A stretch of DNA of 23,147 nt, from positions 1 through 23,147 of the forward strand of contig JBGAIL010000071.1 of the NCBI GenBank assembly GCA_044225565.1. The letters are read 5' to 3'. The notes beneath the pieces are model-generated. The model searched no databases. It saw only the letters and a list, made by a program, of their open reading frames with translations, and was not told the origin of the DNA. This stretch comes from CAVXAE01 sp044225565. Lineage in GTDB: Bacteria > Pseudomonadota > Gammaproteobacteria > Steroidobacterales > Steroidobacteraceae. The translations under genes and the position numbers were made by a program. Shown here one piece after another: positions 1 through 7,988 of this stretch. Position 1 is the first letter of the stretch. Each line of letters begins with the position of its first letter.

Positions 1-1288
1 GCCGGGAGAGATAGGCTTCCTGCAACTCCTTCGACGAGCCTTCGTCCAGCCACCGCGAAGCTTCTGGATAGCGCACGCCCGGATGACCCTCGACGAACAT
101 CGTCCGGCTGCGCTCGAGGAAGAACGGGATCTCCCCGCCCGCCGCCACTTGCGAATGGCTCGCGAGGATCTGCTCGATCAGCGTGGTGCCGCTCCTCGGC
201 AGGCCCACGATGAAGATCGGGCGGAAGGACTCGGAACCCGACGCCGCCAGCCTCTCGATGAGCGCCGGAGCGAAAGTCTCGATCAGCGCGTCGACGTAAC
301 GGGTGAAGGCCTCGGGCAGATATTCCCCTTCCCGACGCTGCAGCGCGTTGGCCTCGTGAAACTGGTGCATCGCCCGCTCATGCTCTCCAACGGCATCCAG
401 ATGCTTGCCGAGGGCATAGCGCAGGAACGCCTCCGCTTCCGGCTGAAGGTGCTGCGTTTCGAGTAGGGACTCGGCGCGTTCGCGCAACGCCGGGTGATCG
501 GCTCGGAAGGCACGGCTGCGAATGGCGCTCGCCAGCGCCAGGTTGTGATCCGGTTTCAGTCTCAGCGCTTCGCGGTACGCCGCCGCGGCTGCATCGAACT
601 CCCCTCTTTCCTCCAGCAGAGCCCCCAGGTTGTGATGCACGTCCGGGTGATCGGGATTCTCGCGGAGCGCAGCTCGCAGCCCTTCGATGGCCTCCTCGTA
701 GCGATCCAAAGCCCGCAGGATCATGGCGAGCTCGACCCGCAGCTCCATTTGCGCCGGGTCCCGGTCCACGGCGAGTCGCACCCATTCGAGCGCCTCTTCG
801 CGCGAGCCCACGAAGCAGAGGCTGCGCACGAGCCGCTGCAGCAGCTTGAGATCGTCCGGTTTCAGGTTGAGAGCATGCTGGAAGTGCTCGATCGCTTTCT
901 CGTGACGATTCTCTTCAGCGGCAATGCGCCCCAGCAGCACCGGCGCGCGATGATCCGCGCGGTTCAGCTGCAAGGCCGCCTCCAGATGAGAGCGGGCCTC
1001 GGCAAGCTTGTTCTCGGTGAAATACAAGGTGCCCAGATTCAGCCGCGCGGCGTGGGAGCCCGGGTTCAGGGTGAGGCTGCGCAGGAACGCGCTCTCGGCA
1101 CTGCCTTTCTCGTTCGTGCGGTGCAGCGCGATGCCCAGGTGCAGCCAGGCATCCGCATTGCGCGAATCACGCTCCAGGATCCGACGGTAGCTCGAGATCG
1201 CCGCCGGAAAATCACCGCGCTGCTGCGCCGCCATGGCCTCGAACAAGGCCGCCCTGACGCTTTGGGGGTTCGGCTCCACGGATTTCAT
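1..1288 (-). CDS. TPR-repeat sulfotransferase family protein (C-terminus beyond left edge)
   Basis: About 429 codons are visible from ATG at 1288; the 3' end is outside the window. The first ~300 residues are tetratricopeptide repeats with the usual pattern (for example AWLHLGIALHR, ARLNLGTLYF, VHHNLGALLEERGEF). From about residue 355 a sulfotransferase domain begins with IFIVGLPRSGTTLIEQ, the 5'-phosphosulfate-binding loop for PAPS, followed by ILASHSQV and a GGE motif. The family moves sulfate from PAPS to hydroxyl groups of proteins or glycans; the acceptor is unknown here, and the TPRs probably bind it or a partner. It starts 13 nt after the stop of a second, diverged copy of the same architecture, so the two are probably co-transcribed. 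The 3'-PSB region lies outside the window, so completeness cannot be judged. Confidence 0.9.
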   Translation of the reverse strand, partial: MKSVEPNPQSVRAALFEAMAAQQRGDFPAAISSYRRILERDSRNADAWLHLGIALHRTNEKGSAESAFLRSLTLNPGSHAARLNLGTLYFTENKLAEARSHLEAALQLNRADHRAPVLLGRIAAEENRHEKAIEHFQHALNLKPDDLKLLQRLVRSLCFVGSREEALEWVRLAVDRDPAQMELRVELAMILRALDRYEEAIEGLRAALRENPDHPDVHHNLGALLEERGEFDAAAAAYREALRLKPDHNLALASAIRSRAFRADHPALRERAESLLETQHLQPEAEAFLRYALGKHLDAVGEHERAMHQFHEANALQRREGEYLPEAFTRYVDALIETFAPALIERLAASGSESFRPIFIVGLPRSGTTLIEQILASHSQVAAGGEIPFFLERSRTMFVEGHPGVRYPEASRWLDEGSSKELQEAYLSR

Positions 1289-1301
1289 GATGTTGACCTG
1301 C

Positions 1302-2873
1302 TCAAGGTTCCGCGCTCATCGATCGGGGGGCCGGCTCCGCCTCGAGCTCACCGAGGCCGCTCAGAAGTTGAGCCTCGAACCGGCGCCAACGGCCCACGGC
1401 TCCCCGATGCACCGGACGACGTATCTGCGAAGCCGTGGGTGTGAGAACGGCGCGGCGGTTGCGCTCGGGCGCCAGACAAGCGCCATCCCATTCCAGGCCG
1501 AGATGGTCGAGCAGGCGACGGCATTCCCGCTGGGGGTTCTCCACCAGCGCCTCGTACTGCACCTCGCACAGGCCGGGGAGATCGAGGCTGCGCCAGTGCG
1601 CCATGAGCCGTCGATAGCTGCGATGGTAGTGGGCAAGCCATTGCAAGTCGGTCGCGTAGCCGTGCGAGAGATGGAAGACCTGAGTGTAGATCGAAGCGCA
1701 GGTATCGTAAGGATCGCGCCGGCAATGAATGATCCGGGCGTGGGTGAACAGCGCGGTGATCAGGCCGACGTGCTCGAAATTGTGCGGATTCTTGTCGAGG
1801 ATGCGCCGCGCCCCGCCCGCCTTCGCGGCGACGTGCTCGAGATATCGCCCGGCGAGCTGACCGAAGAGCGCCCGCGGGACGTGCCGTGAAAAGCGACCGT
1901 CCGCCGCCGTGAACCGGCGCTCGAACTCGGCTGCGATGCGCGGCAGGTCGGAGCGCTCGCCCGCGCCGTACACGGCGGGATGTGCGCTGAGCATCTGCTC
2001 GACGAGCGTCGTGCCCGAGCGCGGCAGGCCGACGATGAAGACCGGCGCCGGGCTCGAATGGCCTTGGCGCGCCAGGTGCGCCCGGTAGTCGGCCGTCCAG
2101 TTGCGGATCGCTCTGTCGACCTGATCCTGCCGTGCCTCGGGCCGGTAGTCGAAGCCGTTCTCGATGCCGAGCTCTCGCTGGATGGCATTTCCCTGCTCGT
2201 AGCTGCGAAACGCATCGTCGTGAGATCCGAGATGCTCCTGAACGCGGGCCAGCGTGAAAAGGAGATCGCGCCGCTGTGGAGCGCGCAATGCCGGATCCGT
2301 CAGCCGGCTCTTCAATCGTGTCTCGCCGAGAGCCGGAAGATCGTAGCACTCCAGATCCGCAAGCATGAGCAAGGCGTCCGGCTCGCTCACGCCCGCATCG
2401 AGAGCGTGCATCAATACCTTCCGTGCCAGCGCAAACGATCCTGTGGCCCGATGCGCCCGGGCAAGCGTGAGCAGCGCGGCGGCATGGCGTGGCACGGACT
2501 CGAGCACGCTCGCGCACAGGCGAATCGCCTGCTCGACCTCTCCATTTTCCAGATGAGCGGCAGCGAGCTCCGCCAACGCATCCACGCATCGCGGGTCGAG
2601 TGCGACGCTCGCCTCGAGCTCCTGCAGGGCTGCGCTCGTATCCTGAATGGCGAGCAGCGCCTTGCCATGCCCCAGACGGGCGCGCGCATCGTTCGGGGCC
2701 AGGCGCACTATCTGTCCGAAGCAGGCTTCCGCAGCGACCCACGCTCCACGGGCTGCGAATGCCGCCGCCAGCTCGCGTTGCGCCTGGAGCGAGGTGGGCG
2801 CCAGGCGGACCGCGCTGCGCAAGGCCTCGAGTTGCGGGTCGGATTCCACGACTTCACCCAGGATGGAGCCCAC
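1302..2873 (-). CDS. TPR-repeat sulfotransferase family protein
   Basis: Up to 523 residues. Residues ~20-250 are helical TPR-like repeats (such as ARLGHGKALLAIQDTSAAL and ALAELAAAHLENGEVEQAI). A sulfotransferase domain follows, with PAPS 5'-phosphosulfate loop VFIVGLPRSGTTLVEQ near residues 278-293 and a 3'-phosphate region typical of this family, KNPHNFEHVGLI then ARIIHCRRDPYDTC. Length and domain order are normal for TPR-sulfotransferases. The start is uncertain: GTG at 2873 overlaps the end of the upstream Lrp gene by 20 nt, while GTG at 2849 lies 4 nt after that stop; neither has a well-placed Shine-Dalgarno, and no ATG is available near the N-terminus. Both starts imply translational coupling to the Lrp gene. 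Substrate unknown. Confidence 0.9.
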   Translation of the reverse strand: MGSILGEVVESDPQLEALRSAVRLAPTSLQAQRELAAAFAARGAWVAAEACFGQIVRLAPNDARARLGHGKALLAIQDTSAALQELEASVALDPRCVDALAELAAAHLENGEVEQAIRLCASVLESVPRHAAALLTLARAHRATGSFALARKVLMHALDAGVSEPDALLMLADLECYDLPALGETRLKSRLTDPALRAPQRRDLLFTLARVQEHLGSHDDAFRSYEQGNAIQRELGIENGFDYRPEARQDQVDRAIRNWTADYRAHLARQGHSSPAPVFIVGLPRSGTTLVEQMLSAHPAVYGAGERSDLPRIAAEFERRFTAADGRFSRHVPRALFGQLAGRYLEHVAAKAGGARRILDKNPHNFEHVGLITALFTHARIIHCRRDPYDTCASIYTQVFHLSHGYATDLQWLAHYHRSYRRLMAHWRSLDLPGLCEVQYEALVENPQRECRRLLDHLGLEWDGACLAPERNRRAVLTPTASQIRRPVHRGAVGRWRRFEAQLLSGLGELEAEPAPRSMSAEP

Positions 2874-3357
2874 CCTCCACCACGGTTGGCGGAAGAGGGC
2901 TGCTCTTCGTCCGCTTCAGCAACACGCTGGATACCCAGGTGCGGATTCCCTTGAACTGCTGGGCGATGCGGTCGCCCAGCGCCAGGTACGTCTCGGTGTC
3001 TGCCACGACGATCCTCAGGAGATAGTCGAACTCGCCGGTGACGAGGTCGCATTCCACCACCTGCGGAACCTGCGCGATCAGGCGCTCGAAGGCTCTGAGC
3101 TGTGCCGGGCCGGAAGCTTCGAGCTTCACCTGCACGAGAATCGTGACGCTGGGCCCGAGCGCCCCGTCTCGTATCAGGGCCCGGTAGCCCTCGATGACGC
3201 CCGTGCGCTCGAGACGCCGCAACCGCTTCGAGCAGGCGCTCTCGGAAAGGCCCACGCGGCCGGCGAGCACTGCATTGGTACAGCGCCCGTCGCTCTGCAA
3301 CTGTTCCAGGATCCGCAGATCGACGGCATCGAGGCGCGGGCGCGGGCGCGGCGGCAT
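2854..3357 (-). CDS. Lrp/AsnC family transcriptional regulator
   Basis: A 167-residue protein of normal family length. It has an N-terminal winged HTH (LDAVDLRILEQLQSDGR, then LAGRVGLSESACSKRLRRLE, about residues 9-52) and a C-terminal RAM effector domain (~70-150) with VVECDLVTGEFDYLLRIVV, the region that binds amino acids in Lrp relatives. The ATG at 3357 is preferred because AGGAGG sits 10 nt upstream; the longer GTG reading from 3378 would translate through that ribosome site. The stop of the amidinotransferase-fold gene is only 46 nt upstream on the same strand. It is followed, with overlap, by two sulfotransferase genes. Lrp-type regulators commonly sense the amino acid handled by neighbouring enzymes; here that is inference. 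Confidence 0.92.
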   Translation of the reverse strand: MPPRPRPRLDAVDLRILEQLQSDGRCTNAVLAGRVGLSESACSKRLRRLERTGVIEGYRALIRDGALGPSVTILVQVKLEASGPAQLRAFERLIAQVPQVVECDLVTGEFDYLLRIVVADTETYLALGDRIAQQFKGIRTWVSSVLLKRTKSSPLPPTVVEGGLHPG

Positions 3358-3403
3358 GAGTGGAGAACCTCCTGCCACCGATTATGGCTCACGCAGCAGG
3401 ATT

Positions 3404-4318
3404 TCACCGTCCCGCGGTTGCCGCGCGCCTGAAGATGGGCCGCGTTAGGCAGGTAGGGCCGCCTTCCATCTTCGTGCAGACCTCGGCGCCTGAAAACACG
3501 CGCACGCGGCAACCCTCCCGCTCCAGCGCCGCCTTCGTCTCAGGAAATCCCTCAACCATCACGCAATCCCGCGGGCCGACGGCCAGCACATTGACGCTCA
3601 TGCCGCGACTGCGGTGGTATTCGCCTGGCGGCGCCTCGACGATCCGAACGCCGCGCGCCTCGAGCTCTTCGAGCAGCCTCACGGGCATCGACGACAGCAG
3701 GCCGAGCGCCAGGTTCGTATCCAGAAGGCTGACGAGAGACATGAGGTGCATGCAGTCCCTCCGGCCGCCCGCCACGGGCAGGTCGAACTGAAGTATGCGC
3801 ACGCCCAACGGTTCGAGGATCGCCCTCAACTGCTCCACGCCGCTGGCATTGGTGCGAAATCCCCGCCCCACGAAGAGCGTGCTGGCATCGATCCAGAGGC
3901 AATCGCCGCCCTCCACCGTGCCGGGCGCCTCGATGCGGCCCAGGATGGGGATGCCCAGGCGCCGGTAGGCGCGCTCGTGCACGGCCTCCTCTCCCCGACG
4001 GAGCTCTTTCCCCATGCGCAGCAAGACCGCTCCCGCCGAGGCGACGAGCGACGTATCGTGCGTGTAGATCGCGTCGGCGAGCGTCTCGAGCGCCTCGTCC
4101 TCGAGGGATATCACCTCGGCGCCCGACGATTCCAGAACATCGACGAACGAGCGATGCTGAGAGCGGGCGGCGGCCAGGTCCACTCGGTCCAGATAATTCC
4201 ACCGCACCGGGTCGGCCGACGCATTGGCTTTCCCAGGCGCGCAAACCAGCACTCGCGCGAGCGGCAGCACCATGCTGGCCGCGCCATAAGCCGCGATTTC
4301 AGGCGTTGGGTCACTCAT
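3404..4318 (-). CDS. Amidinotransferase/dimethylarginine dimethylaminohydrolase-fold hydrolase
   Basis: A 304-residue protein of the guanidino-group modifying superfamily (arginine deiminase, DDAH, amidinotransferase). Visible motifs are THDTSLV (~86-92), GTVEGGDCLWID (~133-144, with Glu136 and Asp139), the His motif DCMHLMSL (His191) and the C-terminal nucleophile motif MEGGPTCLTRP (Cys290). Members attack a guanidine carbon through Cys and form a ureido product, or transfer the amidino group; the length fits a DDAH-like hydrolase rather than the longer arginine deiminase. The ATG at 4318 is chosen because it overlaps the upstream isochorismatase-family stop by 8 nt (ATGAGTGA) and because sequence upstream of it is unrelated to the family. 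Guanidine hydrolysis next to a ureide/amide hydrolase suggests consecutive steps; the substrate is unknown. Confidence 0.88.
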   Translation of the reverse strand: MSDPTPEIAAYGAASMVLPLARVLVCAPGKANASADPVRWNYLDRVDLAAARSQHRSFVDVLESSGAEVISLEDEALETLADAIYTHDTSLVASAGAVLLRMGKELRRGEEAVHERAYRRLGIPILGRIEAPGTVEGGDCLWIDASTLFVGRGFRTNASGVEQLRAILEPLGVRILQFDLPVAGGRRDCMHLMSLVSLLDTNLALGLLSSMPVRLLEELEARGVRIVEAPPGEYHRSRGMSVNVLAVGPRDCVMVEGFPETKAALEREGCRVRVFSGAEVCTKMEGGPTCLTRPIFRRAATAGR

Positions 4319-4931
4319 TGCCTTGCACCCTGTGGAGATCGGGACGATCGGCTGCCAGCAGCTGGATCGCATCCGTATGCCGCAACGCCGTGCAGAACTC
4401 GCCATGGAGCGTGGCGACCGTGACGTCGTGCACCACTTCGGGATCGACGTCCGTGCCGTCGAGTTGCACGCGATTGGCGCACGCACAGGCGTCGTGCACC
4501 AGATAGGTGTCGTAGCCGAGGTTGTTCGACATGCGCACCGTCGTGGAAATGCACATGTTCGTGAAGAATCCCGCGATCACGAGACGGGCGATGCCCCTTC
4601 TCCGCAGCTCGAGCTCGAGCGGCGTGCCGATGAAGGCGCTGTTGACGTCTTTGCGGATCACGAGCTCGCCCGTGGCGGGCTCGAAGCCTTCCTTCAGCGC
4701 GCCGCCGGCCTTGTCCAGGCGCAACGGCGAGGCTACCTCGCGCGAGTCGTGTTGCGTGAAGATGACTGGCAGTCCGCGCTGCCGCCAGGGCTCCAGGACT
4801 TCCCGCAGCCGCGCTTCGGCCTGCGGGTTGTTGCGACGGCCGCGCGGACCGCCCCAGTGCTTCAGGTCGTCAACGCCCTTCTGCACGTCGATGAGCAGCA
4901 GCGCAGTGTCTTGGCCGAATCTCCCGATCAT
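4311..4931 (-). CDS. Isochorismatase-family cysteine hydrolase (N-carbamoylsarcosine amidase/nicotinamidase-like)
   Basis: A 206-residue single-domain protein with the superfamily's Asp-Lys-Cys triad: Asp15 in LLLIDVQ, Lys94 in VIRKDVNSAF and Cys127 in GFFTNMCISTTVR, followed by the usual GYDTYLVHDACA strand. Relatives hydrolyse amides, ureides (N-carbamoylsarcosine, biuret, ureidoacrylate), nicotinamide or isochorismate. The start is ATG at 4931; the upstream ribosome site is weak. The stop overlaps the start of the DDAH-fold gene by 8 nt, so the two are probably made together. With a guanidine hydrolase downstream and HyuAB upstream, a ureide/amide substrate is more likely than isochorismate; that is inference from context. 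Confidence 0.9.
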   Translation of the reverse strand: MIGRFGQDTALLLIDVQKGVDDLKHWGGPRGRRNNPQAEARLREVLEPWRQRGLPVIFTQHDSREVASPLRLDKAGGALKEGFEPATGELVIRKDVNSAFIGTPLELELRRRGIARLVIAGFFTNMCISTTVRMSNNLGYDTYLVHDACACANRVQLDGTDVDPEVVHDVTVATLHGEFCTALRHTDAIQLLAADRPDLHRVQGNE

Positions 4932-5077
4932 ATGCCGTCACGTCCCGCAGTCCGGAGGAAGTGTGGAAAGCCTATTGAACGGGAATCGCAGAAGCTGCGC
5001 ATTTGATCGGGTGCCGGGACGGAATCTATCTCGCTCGCCTGTGGATGGAACGGATATCGGCGACGTCGTTGGCGAGC
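4932..5077 (-). other. Intergenic gap between racemase-like and isochorismatase-family genes
   Basis: A gap of 146 nt on an otherwise tightly packed strand. I see no strong terminator hairpin, no convincing -35/-10 pair and no copy of the 63-nt element found elsewhere in the window. It could hold a promoter for the genes to its left or simply be a loose operon join. Confidence 0.35.
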
Positions 5078-6184
5078 TCACCCGCCCCCTCCGAGAAACC
5101 GCTTGTGAGTATTCCGCGTGATGCGGTGCATGAGCTCGAACAGCGAGCAGCCGAAGCTCGACGCCAGCTCCGCAGGCGTGATCTCCTGATCGCCCTGGCG
5201 GCCGAGCAGCACGACCTCCGACCCCACTTCGGCCTCAGCGACATCAGTGACGTCGATGACGGTGCTCTCGATGCCCCGCGGATAGTTGATTACCGGCGCT
5301 CGCTGGCCGCAGACGAGAACGTCGTGGAGCTTCGCTGCGGGAAATCCGTCGGAGAATCCCACCGGCATCACCGCCGCGCGCACGGCACCCCCGTGCTGCA
5401 CGCCGCTGAGCGCCGCACCGTCAGGATGCTCTTGAATCTGGGCGATACGGCTCTTGATCGCGCGCACCACGGGCCTCGTCTGCGCCATGCCAGCCCACTC
5501 GCCCGGCAGGTGGCCCAGCAGCAGGCGGCCGGGGTCGACGGCGGTGTAGTGCAGATCCGGATAGCCCAGGATGAAACGGCTGCTGGCGAACAGCCGGTCG
5601 AAGCCCTGGAGCCCGGACTCTGCGGCGAGAACGCAAGCCCGATCCATGGTTCGCCCCTGCCGGCGCGCTGCATCCCGATCCTCTGGATCGATGGGGTGGG
5701 CATATATCCCGCGCACGCGCAGATTCGATGCACGTCGCAGCGCAGCGAAAGCCTCACGCCACTGGCTTTCGATGAAGCCATAGCGGGCCGCCCCGCAGTC
5801 GATCTTTAGATACACGTCCACCGACCGCGGCAGCGCGGCGAATGCCGCCAGGCTCGGGAAGTCGTGCACCGAAACGATCACGTTCCGCAGCGTTGCGACG
5901 GCGGCAGCCTGCTCCGGCAGCGTCGACGCGAAGAGCAGGATCGGCAACTCGAGGCCCGCCTGGCGCAGGAGCGGCACGTCGTACGGATCGGCCACCGCGA
6001 GCGCGTCCACGCCGGCTGCCGCGAAAGCTCGGGCCACGGGGACACGACCGCATCCGTAGGCATCGGCCTTCACGCAGCCGAACAGCTTCACGCGCGGGCC
6101 GATCAGGCTGCGGGTAAGCTGCACGTTGTGCGCGATCGCATCCAGATCGATCTCCGCCCAGGCCGGACGCGACAGCTCAATCAT
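5078..6184 (-). CDS. Alanine-racemase-fold PLP protein with altered active site
   Basis: A 368-residue protein colinear with fold-III alanine racemases. It has an N-terminal barrel with the PLP lysine in VKADAYGCG (Lys39, Tyr43), KIDCGAARYGF (Arg134, equivalent of Arg136), YAHP (His163, equivalent of His166), and a C-terminal beta domain with VVLLGRQGD. By alignment from memory to the Geobacillus enzyme, several hallmarks differ: the PLP-pyridine Arg219 position reads Asp217 (AVDPGRLLLG), the second catalytic base Tyr265 reads Phe277 (MPVGFSDGF), and the CMDQ substrate-carboxylate motif reads RGIES. It is thus probably not a normal alanine racemase; a racemase for another substrate, an aldolase, a dehydratase or a decarboxylase are all open. 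ATG at 6184 overlaps the hyuB stop by 8 nt (ATGATTGA), so it is coupled to HyuAB. Confidence 0.85.
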   Translation of the reverse strand: MIELSRPAWAEIDLDAIAHNVQLTRSLIGPRVKLFGCVKADAYGCGRVPVARAFAAAGVDALAVADPYDVPLLRQAGLELPILLFASTLPEQAAAVATLRNVIVSVHDFPSLAAFAALPRSVDVYLKIDCGAARYGFIESQWREAFAALRRASNLRVRGIYAHPIDPEDRDAARRQGRTMDRACVLAAESGLQGFDRLFASSRFILGYPDLHYTAVDPGRLLLGHLPGEWAGMAQTRPVVRAIKSRIAQIQEHPDGAALSGVQHGGAVRAAVMPVGFSDGFPAAKLHDVLVCGQRAPVINYPRGIESTVIDVTDVAEAEVGSEVVLLGRQGDQEITPAELASSFGCSLFELMHRITRNTHKRFLGGGG

Positions 6185-7988
6185 GGCTTGCGGGTGCGGC
6201 GCTGCGTTCGATGCCGATCGTCGAGTAGAAGTGCTTCATGTAGGCGGAGCGACTATCCCCTTCCGCGCTCATCCGCGCACGCAGGCGCCGCGTCTCCGGC
6301 TCGTCCACCGCTCCGTCACGAATCACTACTCCGTACACGTCGCGCGCGTACTGCGGAGTGATCAGCTCATCCATCACGTCAGCGAGAATCTTTCCGGCAT
6401 CGCGCTCGAGCGGGTTGCCGTGCCCGCCTCCGCCCGCCTGGACGTGCTGAATGACGTCTCCGCGCTTGAGCTTCACCCCTTCCATCGGGCAGGTGGGCAG
6501 CAGCTTCTGATCACGGCCGGGATTGAGGATGTTCCACGAAGGCGTGCCGGGCAGCCCGCCAGCCAGCCCGTAAGGCAGCACGGCACGACGGTCCGAGCGC
6601 AGGTCGAGATTCATCTCCTCCGTCAGCACGCGAAAAGCGCGCGTATGGGCGTATCCGCCGCGGAAGCGGCCGGGACCACCGGAATTCGGCACGTACCCGT
6701 AGCAGGAGATCTCTATGGGCAGCGTCGACTCGATGACCTCGATCGGCTGGTTGGTGCCATTGCCCGCGAGGTTCGACACGCCTTCCAGCCCGTCAGCTGC
6801 GTTCCGCCCGCCCCAGCTCCCGAGCAGGCAGGTGAACATCACGAACGGCTTGCCCGCATCGTCACGTCCGCCGAAGCACATGGCCGTCGGCCCGCCTTCG
6901 CAGGCGGCCGGGATGCGCTCGGGCGCGGCCTGAGCGAGCGCGCCGAAGAGTACGTCCAGCATGCGATAGGCGATGATGCCGCGTGAGGCGCAGGCGGCCG
7001 GCTCTCGCGGATTGACTATGGTGCCCGGCGGCGCGATCAGGCTGATGGGCCGCGTGAACCCCTGGCAGTTGGGGATCGGAGCACGCGCCATGCAGCGCAC
7101 GGCCACGTACGCCATGGACTTCGTGGTGGCGACCGGACCATTGATGGCGGCCTTCACCTGCGCAGAGGTCCCCGTCCAGTCGATCGACACGTCGCTGCCC
7201 GAGATGGTGAGCGTCACCTTGAAGCGGATCGGCTCCGGCTTCTCGCCGAGGCCGTCGATCCAGTCCTCGAATTCGTAGACGCCATCGGGCAGCGCCGCGA
7301 TCTCCTCCCGCATCAGGAACTCGGCATGATCGTGCAGCGCCTCGACGTAGCGCTCGAATTCCTCCGGCCCGTACTTCTCCACGATCTGCAGCAACCCGCG
7401 TTCGCACGTGCTGCATGCCGCGAGTTGCGCGCTGAGGTCACCCATGACGTGCACTGGCAGGCGCACGTTTTTCTCCAGGATGTCGAACATCGTGCGATTG
7501 GGCACGCCGGCCTCGTACAGCTTCAGCGTCGGGATGCGCAGCCCTTCCTGATACACCTCGGTGGTGTACACGGTCATGCTGCCGGGCGAGTTGCCGCCGA
7601 TATCGCACTGGTGCCCGAGCGTCGCCGCGTAGCCGACCAGCCGCTCGCCGGAGAACACCGGCTTGACGACGAAGACGTCGGGCAGGTGCATGCCCCCCGA
7701 ACTGTACGGATCGTTGGAGATGAACACGTCGCCGGGGCGCGTGGTCGGGCCGTACTCCTCGACGATGCGCCGCATCGCATCCGGGAACGAGCCGAGGTGG
7801 ATGGGCGCGGTGACGCCTTGCGCGATGAAGCGCCCCTGCCGGTCGCAGACGGCGGTGGAGAAATCCAGGCCGTCGCGCAGCGTGATCGAATAGGACGTGC
7901 GCAGGATCACCAGCGCCATCTCGTCGGCGATGGTGCTCAGCGCGTTCGTGATGACCTCGAGGGTCACGGGGTCGATTCGGGGCTTCAT
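6177..7988 (-). CDS. hyuB: Hydantoinase B / oxoprolinase-family subunit (HyuB)
   Basis: An intact 603-residue protein of the HyuB family (N-methylhydantoinase beta subunit, C-terminal half of 5-oxoprolinase; also caprolactamase and acetophenone carboxylase subunits). Typical stretches are IDPVTLEVITNALSTIADEM at the N-terminus, GDVFISNDPYSSGGMHLPDV, LGHQCDIGG, EGGPTAMCFGG and, near the end, HVQAGGGGHGNPLERD. With HyuA it forms an ATP-dependent enzyme that opens cyclic amides such as hydantoins, 5-oxoproline or lactams. ATG at 7988 is preferred: GGGAG lies about 9 nt upstream and the ATG overlaps the HyuA stop as ATGA. Upstream sequence in this frame is part of the frameshifted hyuA, not an extension. 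Which cyclic amide is used cannot be told. Confidence 0.93.
   Translation of the reverse strand: MKPRIDPVTLEVITNALSTIADEMALVILRTSYSITLRDGLDFSTAVCDRQGRFIAQGVTAPIHLGSFPDAMRRIVEEYGPTTRPGDVFISNDPYSSGGMHLPDVFVVKPVFSGERLVGYAATLGHQCDIGGNSPGSMTVYTTEVYQEGLRIPTLKLYEAGVPNRTMFDILEKNVRLPVHVMGDLSAQLAACSTCERGLLQIVEKYGPEEFERYVEALHDHAEFLMREEIAALPDGVYEFEDWIDGLGEKPEPIRFKVTLTISGSDVSIDWTGTSAQVKAAINGPVATTKSMAYVAVRCMARAPIPNCQGFTRPISLIAPPGTIVNPREPAACASRGIIAYRMLDVLFGALAQAAPERIPAACEGGPTAMCFGGRDDAGKPFVMFTCLLGSWGGRNAADGLEGVSNLAGNGTNQPIEVIESTLPIEISCYGYVPNSGGPGRFRGGYAHTRAFRVLTEEMNLDLRSDRRAVLPYGLAGGLPGTPSWNILNPGRDQKLLPTCPMEGVKLKRGDVIQHVQAGGGGHGNPLERDAGKILADVMDELITPQYARDVYGVVIRDGAVDEPETRRLRARMSAEGDSRSAYMKHFYSTIGIERSAAPASHD

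Noticed and set aside
3358..3378. Longer Lrp start at GTG 3378
   Set aside because: It would encode the AGGAGG ribosome site of the ATG at 3357 as protein; the shorter form matches the family length.
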